Made by a program: the position numbers and the translations under genes
Part shown: piece after piece, positions 49,604 through 60,452 of the stretch
How the letters are laid out: each line of letters begins with the position of its first letter
How positions within the stretch are numbered: position 1 is the first letter of the stretch
The notes under the pieces: generated by a model
What the model saw: only the letters and a program-made list of their open reading frames with translations
What the model was told of the DNA's origin: nothing
The model's database searches: none
Source: Gari tellinella
Taxonomy: Eukaryota; Mollusca; Bivalvia; Cardiida; Psammobiidae
Assembly (NCBI GenBank): GCA_922989275.2
Contig: OV277861.1
Span: forward strand, 41,232,623-41,296,622
Direction: 5' to 3'
Length of the DNA: 64,000 nt

Positions 49604-52167
49604 GTAAGCCCCTAATCCATTTATTGCGATAGCTATGTGATTAAACATATGCAACATATGTCATTGTCTTGCTGTAGACAAAGTTGGTGCTCTGGCCATT
49701 GACCTCTGTAACATTTTTTATATATTTTGTTTAGGTCAGTTATTGACAAGTAGAGTATTTTCCTTTATAAGCAGCCATTATACAGGGCACCTAGTTAATA
49801 TAATATTCGCTTAGGGCTTAATTGTTAGATTTATTTTGCATTTTCATTCCTTTCTTTACTATCCCCTATTAGTAAAATATTCCTAACCTAACCTTAAATG
49901 TTGAAATACCGCAAAAGGTAGTCCAATTAATTCTGCATGACATCTACTATATAACATAGCCAATATCGATAATTTAAGATGTAGTAAGGGCGCCCAGGCC
50001 TGTGGAAAAAAAATTTGCAAGTGGTGATGCAGAAAATTTTCAGTTGTATTGCCGAATTCGTAATGCATTTTTATGAAGATTTTATGCGGATGCCAATTTC
50101 AAAAGTGGTCAGACTTTTTTCTACAGTCATTTTACTTACCCCACCCACCAACGTTCAATGCTAATTCTTATAAACGGAAAGCATGCCAACTAGTTTCAGG
50201 TCTGACTGGACCCTAGGCCCCCAAATAGCCGGAATTTATGAGACCTTTATCATGTTAAAGGTGCAAGTATTCTCTACAGAATGGCACTTGTTTGAAGTTA
50301 AACGGCCGCCGGATGACTCAGAAAATTAGTGTTGATTATCTGCCCCTGATTACTGAATTCCAGCTACTTATTTCCCAGTATATAAACTTATTACTAGACA
50401 TGATACGTGAATTTCTCTTCAAATCATGATGCTTATGTTACCTTTTGTGTATGGGAATTGCATAAAACCATCGGAAAAATGAAAATCAAAGCATCTAAAT
50501 ATCCAAGATGTCTGCCGTCGGCCATTTTGTCGGCCATTTTGAAAATACTTTTTTTTGTCTTGGAACTAGGTGTGACACATGATTTCTAGCTAATTTATGG
50601 TCAATAAATTCATTGCTTACATTAAAATTGCCTTTAGACGGTGTTGGATAGGTCAAAGTATCTAATTCAAATCAATTGCCACTATATGGTATTGATAAAA
50701 TGAAAAACAGTGTCGACATATATTATTGTCACATAACTTCATGTTAAAATAACATATTGTACTAACAGATTTGTCAATAAAGCATCTTTATGGTAATATG
50801 GCTGTTCATGGTCATGCCTTAAGGACATACAGCCAGCATAATCTTTCATCTGGAGATTCTCCAGATAAGCGAAGGGCACATGCTGTTGAAATATGTACAC
50901 AACTTGGTGTTGTAATGGGTCCTTTATGGACTGTTTACTTTGCCAGTATCGCATAAATACTCAACAACCCATGCCATACACGTTGTCTCAGTTCATTGAG
51001 TCATCTAACCGTTCTTCAATAGTTTGGCAAGGAATTGAAGTCCTCCATAAAGTCATATAACAACGTAAACCAAGGCCAGTCACAAGGTATGGTAGTCGAC
51101 CAGCCCGTCATCATGTTTGAAAAGAAACTTCAATAGCAATACACGATAAGGCCCTTGCTACATTTGGTGCAGTGTATACTGAACATAATTATACGCTGCA
51201 ATGAGTGTCTGGAGATGGGCTAGACTGTAAAAGGTGACACCAGCACTCACTAACAGTGGTTTCTCGAATAGTGGCAGAGCTCATCCCTTCATTGGCAGCC
51301 ATTACATTTGCAAACTAAAATGCGTGCATCAGAAACAAGCAAGAAACACATATTTTCTAGTATGCCAAACTTGCTACAGACAAATTGTCGACGGGTGGAT
51401 TAAACATGTGCCATCAGCCAAATGTAGATTACTGCTATAAACTGAATATTCTGATTCTTCAATTTGTTAAGTCTTGTCGCACAGCTGATTTTAGTCTTTA
51501 TATAGAAGCGGCTGATTCATAGATACTATGAGTCTTCATATGATAATATTTCTAGTACTTTATAAATCTGAAAATCCACCTCCGCCATGTGGAAATACAC
51601 GAAAAGAAACATACCGTTGTACCAAAAGGCTGATTTCATGGCTCTAAAAAATCAATGGGGGCATTAACGTGCCGGCTTCGTGATTGATTGATTGAATTTG
51701 GTTTCATGGGATCGCAAGACATCAAATGGCCATATGGCGCAGAGAAACGATTACGTATCATGTACATATTGAAATATGTCGATCATCGAGTGTGTACCTC
51801 AGAAAATAACCCAACGCATGTATAAGGATAAAGGCAATTGAAAAACAAAACTAGACATATATGTACAATAAATAGCGTCCTGTGTTACAAAAGCATTATA
51901 ATTTCATTCATTTGAATGTGATAACTCTAGAAGATGCCTTTGAAGATCTTAGAAATATCTTTAATGGAAGACAATGGTTAACTGCTGCACTTAGATACGT
52001 CAACACATACCCTTATGTATTGGAGTAGGTTAAATTCTTTGGAATGCAACTAAATATAAATTGTCTAAACAAAAATACAAGTTTCCAAGAGGAAGCATTC
52101 ACTGTTACACTATCAACAGTTAAAGTGACGTTGTTCAAGAAATTTTTGTCTGAGCCATGTTACTAAT
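49604..52167. other. Intron I-J, first part
   Basis: A fragment with GCAAGTGGTGATGCAGAAAA (50017) recurs inverted near 55845, so it is a dispersed repeat. Open frames at 50771-50956 (+) and 51234-51440 (+) are not recognised. They lie upstream of the broken PIN/cysteine-rich gene and might belong to the same decayed element, but no motif supports this. Confidence 0.4.
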
Positions 52168-52548
52168 TTACTGGCGTTCACCGTCTACAACGCCTGTCCA
52201 GATTCTGCCATGAACGATGTGATCCTCCTCTATCCGTCCATATAGCTTGGACTGTACAGGTATCGACTCTGGCCACATATGTTTCCTTTTTTCGTCCAGA
52301 TGTGGGCACCTCTGCAGTATATGCCAAGTCGTTTGCTGTTCAAGGCGACAAGTACATAAGGGGGATGGGGCTATCCTTATCGTGGTAAACATATGTGAGT
52401 AAAACCTGTTGTGTCCAGTGCGGAGCCTAATTATAGCCACTTGTTCCCGTCTGTGTCTGAGCCACGTTGAAACGTAATTGGAAGTTGCCAACCCAATATT
52501 ACTTTCAAGCAATTCTAGATGCAGGTCCAATGGGTATATCCTAACCAA
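52168..52548 (-). pseudogene. LINE ORF2 C-terminal fragment
   Basis: A 126-codon minus frame reads WLRHRREQVAIIRLRTGHNR, then PLCTCRLEQQTTWHILQRCP and HLDEKR. This is the post-RNase H tail of Jockey/I-group LINEs: R-(D/E)Q--I-RLRTGH, followed by a zinc-knuckle-like C-x-C...H-x4-C where the family has CP-C-----T-EHIL--CP. No upstream RT or RNase H was found, so it is a 5'-truncated or fragmented copy. Minus strand, opposite to the host gene. Confidence 0.8.
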
Positions 52549-52874
52549 ATAAAGGTCTACCTATACACCTACCCTAACGGAGAAAGGGCTTATGAATCAC
52601 TTGGGCCAGAGTAAATGATTTGCCTGTCCCGTAGATCTGGACACTTGCAGACCGCTGAGGTGTTCGACGAAACTTTTCGTAGTGATTGCATGGCTCCAAT
52701 GCCAAACCAAACAACAAGACATTCTCTTAAATGAACAAACCAATGAAGATCAAGACAATATAGAAGATTGAATTCGTTAACATGGATAACTATTCAGTGA
52801 GCTGACTGTAGCCGGAAAAAATCGTGAAATCGATGTCAGAGACTTCTAGTTTCATATGAGCTGACCCCGTTACT

Positions 52875-54200
52875 TTGGCACCATTCAATCTAGATGGTAA
52901 CATGAAGAAAACTACAAAATCGGAAATATTGTCTAGGTTTGAAGGAAAGGTGAAAAAGCAGCTTGACATTGACTTGATATTGCTTAGGATGATATGCACC
53001 AAAAGGTCTGATTGTAAAAAATTTGGTGATGTTTCTAAGAAAGTTTCATCAGTAGTTTTAGGCGTGGCACTCAAATACACAGCTCTGGTTGGGGATAACT
53101 ACCAGTATGAAAAATCTATCAAGTCCGGAGAAAGGACGAGGCACGGGCATGTAGAGATGCAGGAAATAAGAAATCAGACAACGAACACGCCCATATCAAG
53201 GCAAATAACAAAGTTACTTATAAATCCTGTCAACAAGATCAAACATATCAATGCGGATTTCGTTTTTAGAGAATTGACTGATCAGTTTGAAAATTAATTA
53301 CCAGATGATATGACTGTATTTATCGGTGGCGGTTTCAAAGACACAGATAAAGCAGTAAAAGTACTGAGAAACACTTGTGAAAGTGTAGAAGAACTACGGT
53401 CTGACCATGAGAAGGCAAACTCTAGAATGATTCCACATATAGATATCGTCGTGAGAGAGCTCCATGTTACAAATAGTGTTCTGTTGATTCTGAAGTGGCA
53501 GATATTTGTCAAAGAATAGCATTGGATCAAATAGTCAGACGCCAAATAAAACGTGTTATTCATATGCACGACAAAAGCATCAGACCTTGGAGAAATTTTT
53601 TCAAATGTTTGCCGGTCATACATGCGTTGAGGGTTGTGACTCTAATAGTGCATTTTATGGAATGGGGAAGAAACGTTGGAACACCATTGTCACGAATAGT
53701 GTCATTGCTTGAAGGGCATGGAGAGGTTGGAGAGGACCCAATAGACATATAAATACGTGCAGCATAAGCTGTGACACATGCAGTGTCTGCTAATACAGCG
53801 ACATGCTAGAAGAAAACATCGACAGTGTTAGGTATGACCTGTTTTCAAAGAAGGATTTTTTTCAAATGCAAAACCCCCGCCGACATCTGATGCACTGAAT
53901 GAACATTTACGAAGAGAAAAAACTACAAACGTATCAGACTTTTATCTGGAATTCTGCCTCCAAGCAACACCTCATACTACCATCCCCGGTTAACGCTAGT
54001 TGGGGCACCGTTGGAAATAATCACCTTGTTCTGATTAAAATAACAAAAAACATTCTGAAATAATTGGTTTCAAAAGATGCGCATGTAAAAGCAATAGCTC
54101 ATCGAGGCGATGCAAATGCCAAAAAAGAAAATGTGCAGCCCACTGACGCATGTGCTTGCGATGACGATATATGTGACAGCCGGGTTGGTTATGCTCATGT
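52875..54200 (+). pseudogene. Broken gene of an invertebrate repetitive family (PIN-like plus cysteine-rich tail)
   Basis: The open frame 52875-53297 reads FEGKVKKQLD, KKFGDVSKKVSSVVL, and QYEKSIKSGERTRHG. After one in-frame TAA it continues LPDDMTVFIGGGFKDTDKAV and RSDHEKANSRMIPH (family: RSDHEEADTR). A frameshift near 53500 leads to EGCDSNSAFYGMGKKRWNTI (family: TGCDSTSAFFGIGKKRW). Further on, 54080-54140 encodes FKRCACKSNSSSRRCKCQKR, matching the CxC cysteine-rich tail of the same proteins. I remember this multi-copy family from cnidarian and molluscan genomes as unnamed. The resemblance to PIN/FEN nuclease folds is inference. Many stops; not functional. Confidence 0.72.
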
Positions 54201-55059
54201 AGATAGTGAAGGAGACGACCAGTAGGCTATGAAATATGTTACAAAACATTCAAGCCATTATTATGGAATTGGGAGCATAGAAATAACCAAATGCTCGACC
54301 GGCAGAGTGGCACATTTCCATCAAACCGGACACTTACACATTGTAATTCACACCATACACACTAGTTGCGATATTACTGAACTACTGTAAAATGAAAATA
54401 AACACCACAAAATATTCATTAACGTACGTCAGTTTGCGTCAGTCAGACGAAAATGAAATGTCATTCGATTCAGATGAACATCATAGTAAAAAGAAAGGTA
54501 CACTAGGCTACATGTTACATGTGAGCGACATGGCTATAAGCTACATGTATGAATGATATTAACAATAATTATGTAGCTAGATATCAATAGTGATAACTTT
54601 TAGCAGACGTCAACTTTTGAAAAGATACTAGTAACTAATACTCAACTACTCCGATACATATGCTGCTGATGTGCCTTCTAACCAACTCGCTGAATACACA
54701 ATGTCCGTCTGCGTGACCATATTTTGAAAATAATACGAAAACGGCAAAAGATCCTAACGTAATGCAGTTGAATTTAATCATACAAACTCGGAATTGTTAA
54801 TGTGAGGAATTATTCAACTGGCGTTACGATGCACTAAAATTATATATGACGGTTCTGTGTAGATCTATTAAAATGTGTATATGATATTTGGCAATTTATA
54901 TATTCACCTTAAACAAAGGGAAGCCTGCTCAAACAAACGAGACATCGCAGACAATGCAAATACCCTCGCTCAGTTTATTTATACTTAAGATGGCATTTTA
55001 AAAGGGGTGATTTCTGTGAATATGTGTGTGAAGTTTCGTGGTAAAGGTAATATACTCCG
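54201..55059. other. Intron I-J, unassigned interval
   Basis: Nothing recognised. Confidence 0.4.
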
Positions 55060-55690
55060 GAAAAAATGAGTTACATACATATGCACATACACACATTTTG
55101 GAATTGAGGTCAAGGGTCAAGGTCAAAGTCACAGTGACCTTAAAGTAGTACTCAACACCCCGCCATTTCATTATGCATTAACACACCAAATTTGCTATTT
55201 CTTGCTGATACGGTAAAAAAAGATATGCTCCAGACAAGCTTTTAAAAAAGAATTGAGGTCAAAGGTCAAGGTCAAGGTCACAGTAAACTAAAGGTAGAAC
55301 ACGACACTCCCAAAGTGTACTCACACAACAAATTTACTCTTCCTAGCTGATGTGGTAATAGAACTATACTCAGGACAAAATGAGTTACATATATATAAGC
55401 ATACACACATTTTACAATTGAGGTCAAAGGTCAAGGTCAAGGTCACAGTGACCTTAAAGTAGTACGCGACACTCCGCCTTCTCATGATGTTCTTACACAC
55501 CAAATTAACTATTCCTAGCAAATACGGTACAGAAGATATGCTCCGGACAAGCTTTTTTAAAAAATTGAGGTCAAAGGTCAAAGTAAAGGTCACAGTGACC
55601 TAAATTTAGTACGTGACACTCTGCCATCCCAAGATGTACTAACATAACAAATTTGGTGTCCCTAGCTAAAGTGGTAAAGGAAATATACAA
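55060..55690 (+). repeat. Four-unit ~150-165-bp tandem array rich in AGGTCA half sites
   Basis: Units centred on AATTGAGGTCAAAGGTCAAG at about 55105, 55253, 55417 and 55564. Unit 3 carries AGGTCAAAGGTCAAGGTCAA directly followed by GGTCACAGTGACC (55441-55453). Unit 4 carries GGTCACAGTGACC at 55588-55600. Unit 1 has one mismatch (AGTCACAGTGACC, 55127-55139) and unit 2 lost the right arm. A dispersed bivalve-type repeat; the spurious minus frame at 55321-55593 comes from it. Confidence 0.88.
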
Positions 55691-55963
55691 GTAGTACTAA
55701 AATGCAATATAATTGTGGCGAAAATTGAGTAATTGAAGGTCAGAGTTATCGCCCTTGTAAAAATGTCCCTGACCACTTTCAGCCTTGGCATCCGGCCTTT
55801 CCAAACTCGGGAAGGTCCATACTATTCAAATATACCATTAGAAATTTTCTGCATCTCCACTTGCAAATCATTGTTAATTAAGGGTCTTTTGAGAGTTGGC
55901 GCCCTAACTAATGTGGTATATTCGACTATGTATGTATATTGAGACAAAATATACATTTTACAG

Positions 55964-56101
55964 AATGTAAGCCTGGATCCTATGGTGATTGTCGACAGAA
56001 ATGTGGACGTTGTAATTCTTCAGACACTTGTGATGCTAAAACGGGAATGTGCCCTAATGGATGTGACAGGGGTTATAAGGCAACTCCCAAATGTGATCAA
56101 G
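55964..56101 (+). CDS. Exon J: EGF-like domain, class Y
   Basis: Acceptor ACATTTTACAG, donor GTAAAC at 56102; 138 nt, 46 codons, phase 1-1. Reads CKPGSYGDCRQKCGRCNSSD, then CDAKTGMCPNGCDRGYKATP and KCDQ. Closest in wording to exon E (NSSD, CPNGC, GYKATP), while H and the dead exon share SLDICDVKTG with each other. This suggests E/J and G/H are separate sub-lineages. The preceding intron carries the LINE, the broken PIN/cysteine-rich gene and the AGGTCA array. Confidence 0.87.
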
Positions 56102-57500
56102 GTAAACTAACAATTATATCAGATATCATCTTCCAGAACTAATGTATATATGTTTTCCAGTCTTTGAAAATATGCCAGTATGTGTCTTGTGCCATGATAT
56201 GTTAAAAGTCAAACATGTAGGCGTCCTCAAAACGCAAACTTTTTAACAATCTGTATTAAGCCATCCCCATAGTTTTATCACTTTATAATTAAACCTTGTA
56301 ATACTCAGTTCAATTCACTTCAAATTGCATTGTCTTTAAACATACACAATGCTCATAGCCATATAACATATACTTATGTACATGATTTACAATAAATATT
56401 CTAAAGTTCTTTATCAGATAATACAATTACATAAAGAGGAGAAAAGCATGAAAAAATATGAGATTATAACGAGCCTGAAGTATACCAAATAAGTATCAAT
56501 TCTAATTGAAGATGAAGTCAATCTGCTGTTACATAATTAATAAATACTGGTAGATCTACAAAAGTAAATACATTAAAGTAAGCTGCAAAATTTATCTGTA
56601 TCTGACAGGTGTTTGTCCTCTGACTGTCACCCCCATTCATATATTGCTTAGTAATAGTATTGTGTTTTTGCAATAATATACTGTACGGCGCTAAGGAAGA
56701 TAACTCTCCGACCATCCCACGCATGTTTCGGTGAAAATAAAATGTTACAAAACAAACAAACAAACAAACAAACAAAGTATGTATACAAGTACAGTTTTGT
56801 TTGTTAACCTATTTCAAAGTTCAACTTCACTTCGTTTGACACAGCTATTTTAACTGGAGAATAATCGTTTGTAGCTACGTCTTACTCACACGTATGCTTT
56901 GCTTCTTTTACATGTTATTATAACTGTCATTAGAATAACACCGTTGAAATGCTCATGGTTCATGTTTTCAATATCAGTTATCAATATTTACTGTTTGAAA
57001 ATGTGTGGGTTTGAATATTTTGCAATAAGTAATATTCTTGTAATAGATATAAAACCATATTTACTTATGGTTACCAATGTATGAAGTACATTTCCTATAG
57101 CTAGATCTTATTTATATGTGCTTTATCATATGCATGATATACTTGAACAAATAATAGTGAAAGCTTTATAGTCATGTTCAAACAAATTAATTACATATAA
57201 TGACTACTTGTCAAATCTTATCCCAATAACCAAAAATGCAATTAATATATCAAGCAATATAAAAGTATAAACATGTTTTACTTTACTTTCATATAAGTTT
57301 AAGCTGTGGTTGTTTTAACACAATGAATAAAACGTCTGTGCTAGGTATTTAGATAAAATGGTGAAAACACTGTTTTATTTTCACCAAAGAGGCAGTCAGA
57401 ACATGAAAACTGCATTAGGTTTAGAGATGAGCCATTGATTTAAATCACATTGTTGTTTGTATCAGTGTTAATGTATTTTACTATCTATTATTTTATCAAG
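56102..57500. other. Intron J-K
   Basis: Only an (AAAC)n run at about 56751-56776 stands out. No repeat with ends, no gene. Confidence 0.5.
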
Positions 57501-57659
57501 TGTGTGGAAGAAATACGTATGGCCCAAACTGTGTGAAAAAATGCACTAACTGCTTTACTGACATTTGTTACCCCGGAAATGGGACCTGCACGTATGGATG
57601 CATTCAAAATTTCCACGGAGAGCGTTGTGATATGTACAGAGACTCTTTTTTTCAAAATT
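57501..57659 (+). CDS. Exon K: EGF-like domain, class Z
   Basis: Acceptor TTTTATCAAG, donor GTATGT at 57660; 159 nt, 53 codons, phase 1-1. Reads CGRNTYGPNCVKKCTNCFTD, then CYPGNGTCTYGCIQNFHGER and CDMYRDSFFQN. Class Z has the CTNC---CxPxxGTCTxGCxxxFxGERCD pattern shared only with exon L. The tail after the last cysteine (MYRDSFFQN) is longer than in L. Without the donor the next in-frame codon after TGT is a TAG stop, so an alternative reading is that translation could end here if the donor were not used; phase agreement favours splicing. Confidence 0.78.
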
Positions 57660-57827
57660 GTATGTAGTGTGCATTGCTTTTAACTTGATCATGAGACCTC
57701 TATCGCATCTTTACCATACTTAAACAGAAAATAGTGTATATTATAAAGTTATTTTCAAACTCAATTTATTACAATGAATACAACTGGTCCACTCTTATTC
57801 AATAACAAACAAGCACCTTAGAGCTGA

Positions 57828-59367
57828 TATCCCCTGCCGCAGCGATTGTCCAGAAGAAAGTGGCAAACTTTAAGGTGGGAGGAAGGGGCAAATGGTGATC
57901 ACCTGTCTTAAGTGTCTTTAAAGATCAACATTCAAAAGCTTTTTACAAAGTTTTATAAAATCCATTCAATTTTGTACATGTTAAAGCCTAAACAATACAA
58001 AAAATAAAGCCGTTTGTAGCATTATAAATCTAAGTATGACAGGGGCAGGTAACTCTTGATTCAAATTCAACAGTAATTAAACACTTTCAAGAACTTATAA
58101 TTGTGTGCAAGTATTATTAAAAAAAATTCAGAACTGTAGAATTTACTAGAGTGTAAACACATTTTCAACTCTTCAATGGTAGAGTATTCTTGACTAATTT
58201 GCACATTTTCGACAATAATTGAACTCGTTCTATAAATAATAGCAATATATGATTTAATTTTTTTTTTCAAAATCCATTCACATTTGTACACAATAGCATG
58301 TAAACAATAAAGCCATGTTGAGCATTACTAAGTACATAAAGGGCAGATAACTCTTGCCACAAAGTATCCTTTTTTGACAATAATTGCAACCCTTATATTT
58401 ATATACATCGTGTGTAAGTTAAATCAAAATCTATTAAAGACTGTAGTTTCTAGATGGTAAAAACTGTTAAATATGGTTTTTCAACTCATCAAGGGCAGAT
58501 AACTGTTGACTAGTTTCTCCGTTTTCAAAAATGATAACAATTATTTGAAAACTAATAGCCATACATAGTTTAAGATTTTTTTTATCAAAATCCATGCATA
58601 TTTATAGATACTAGGATGTAAACAATATTAAAATAAAGCATTTTCTAGCATTTCTAAGTACATCAAGGGCAGATAACTCTTGCCACAAGTATCCTTTTTG
58701 GACAATAATAGCACACCTACAAGAACTTTTACTTATAGACATTGTGTGCAAGTATCATTTAAATCCATTCATAATTGTAGTTGCCAGAAAGTAAAAACAT
58801 TTAAATATGGCATTTTTTACTTATCAAGGGCAGATAACTCATGACTCATTTCTCCGTTTTCAACAATAATCAAATTCATTTGAAAACTAATAGCCATACA
58901 TAATTCAAGAACGTTTTTTCAAAATCCACGCATATTTATAGGCTCTAGTATGTAAAAAATATCAAAATAAAGCATTTTTAAGTACTTCAAGGGCAGATAA
59001 CTCTTGTCACAAGTATCCTTTTTTTACAATAATTGCACACCTGCAAGAACTTGTACTTATAGACATTGTGTGCAAGTATAAACAAAATATGTTGAATACT
59101 GTAGTTGCTAGAGTGTAAAAACTGTTAAATATGGCATTTTTAACACAAAAAGGGCAGATTACTCATAAATTCCTATAATTTTCTGAAAAAAAATTGATTT
59201 CCCACGGTGCTCCTATGATGACAAATAAGTATACCAAGTTTCATCCAAATCTGTTTATCGGTTTCGGAGATACAGTTGCGGACGGAAAACGTGACGTACG
59301 CACGCACGCACGCACAGCCGGACGGACAGACCTAAAACAGTATCCCTCTGCCTTTCGGCAGGGGATA
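57828..59367 (+). mobile_element. Pearl/Helitron-associated-like element with ~160-bp core repeats
   Basis: Left end TATCCCCTGCCG (57828-57839) and right end CGGCAGGGGATA (59356-59367) are perfect 12-nt inverted repeats. The right end also folds on itself (TATCCCTCTGCCTTTCGGCA then GGGGATA). Core repeats are marked by GGGCAGATAACTCTTG at about 58041, 58341, 58493, 58667, 58828, 58990 and 59152, period about 160 nt, with two alternating sub-types (TTGCCACAAGTATCC and TTGACTAGTTTCTCC). An (ACGC)n microsatellite and GCCGGACGGACAGACC precede the right end. This is the layout described for bivalve pearl elements; no protein inside. Confidence 0.75.
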
Positions 59368-60116
59368 AAAAAGGCAAATCACGAATACATTTAGTGTATT
59401 AGGCAAGTAACTGCTTTAAGCAAGAAAAAATGATGAAAATATTTATATTTTACTTTTATATTTTTAATAAACTATCAACTGTATTTAGCACCATCAACCA
59501 GTATTGCTTTTGTGCTAAGTAAGTGGCGAAGTTAGAAGAGGCGTGCTATGGTACTGATGTACAGAAAATAGTGAAAGCACTCAGCAGTCCGAATATAATC
59601 ACTATTTGGTTTAGGTTTTATGTTGAGCAGACGATTCAAATGATTTTCTTGTTTCTATCAGTGTGAATATATTGTTACAATGTATGTCTACCCTATATAT
59701 GGGGAGACATAATGCTGTTGTCTTTTCAGTCCATCAGTCTGTCTATCTGTTTTGTGCAGCTAACCCCTACTATAGTTCTGAAAAGATTTGCTCTAAAATT
59801 TCAAAGATAAACAATATTTATGGGAAGATGTTTTGTTATTTCGAACTCGGGATGAAAGCTGTTTGACAAAAGGTATGACCCTTTTAAGTTTTCCTACCTA
59901 GAAAATATTCGAGAAATCTCATGTGGAGTTAATGTTTTTCACGTTTAGAAGGATTTGCTCCAAACTTAACATATTTGCTATTTATAGCTAATTTTCTATA
60001 TCTTTACAAGGTGTTTTGCCCTAAACGTTCACTGAATCAATATGTTTCGGGATATGGGTATACACGGGGAGACATACGTTTTTCTCAAAAACTACTTCTA
60101 GTTAATGTTTATCCAG
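59368..60116. other. Intron K-L, end
   Basis: Nothing recognised apart from the acceptor of exon L. Confidence 0.4.
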
Positions 60117-60260
60117 AGTGTGAAAAAAATACATATGGCAAAAGCTGCATGAAAAATTGTACAAACTGCGTAAATGATACCTGTGATCCCGTGGTTGGAA
60201 CCTGCACCTTTGGATGCACTGGAATCTTCCGTGGAGAGCGTTGTGATATTTATAGTGGAG
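60117..60260 (+). CDS. Exon L: EGF-like domain, class Z (last exon recognised)
   Basis: Acceptor GTTTATCCAG, donor GTACGA at 60261; 144 nt, 48 codons, phase 1-1. Reads CEKNTYGKSCMKNCTNCVND, then CDPVVGTCTFGCTGIFRGER and CDIYSGG. Sister of exon K. An open frame also runs upstream of the acceptor (from 59975), but the pyrimidine-rich tract with AG and the class Z match fix the start at 60117. No further exon, membrane segment or poly(A) signal could be assigned between 60261 and 64000, so the rest of the gene presumably lies downstream. Confidence 0.8.
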
Positions 60261-60387
60261 GTACGAATTACTGTTCCTACATGTAGCACTGAAATCAGGG
60301 GTAGCTTAATCTAATAAATAAACTTAATATTATGTTTTTATTTTCCAATACATGTGTTTGTTCATAAACACATATCTAATTGCAAAC

Positions 60388-60452
60388 AGTTTAGAGCCTG
60401 ATGAGACGCGGAGTAAATATGCGTTTGCTTAGGCTCCAAACTGTTTACTACT
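60388..60452. repeat. GCAAACAGTTT palindromic mini-element, copy 1
   Basis: GCAAACAGTTTAGAGCCTGA paired with AGGCTCCAAACTGTTTAC. Same family as 61684-61750, with a partial relative near 32770-32815. Confidence 0.65.
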
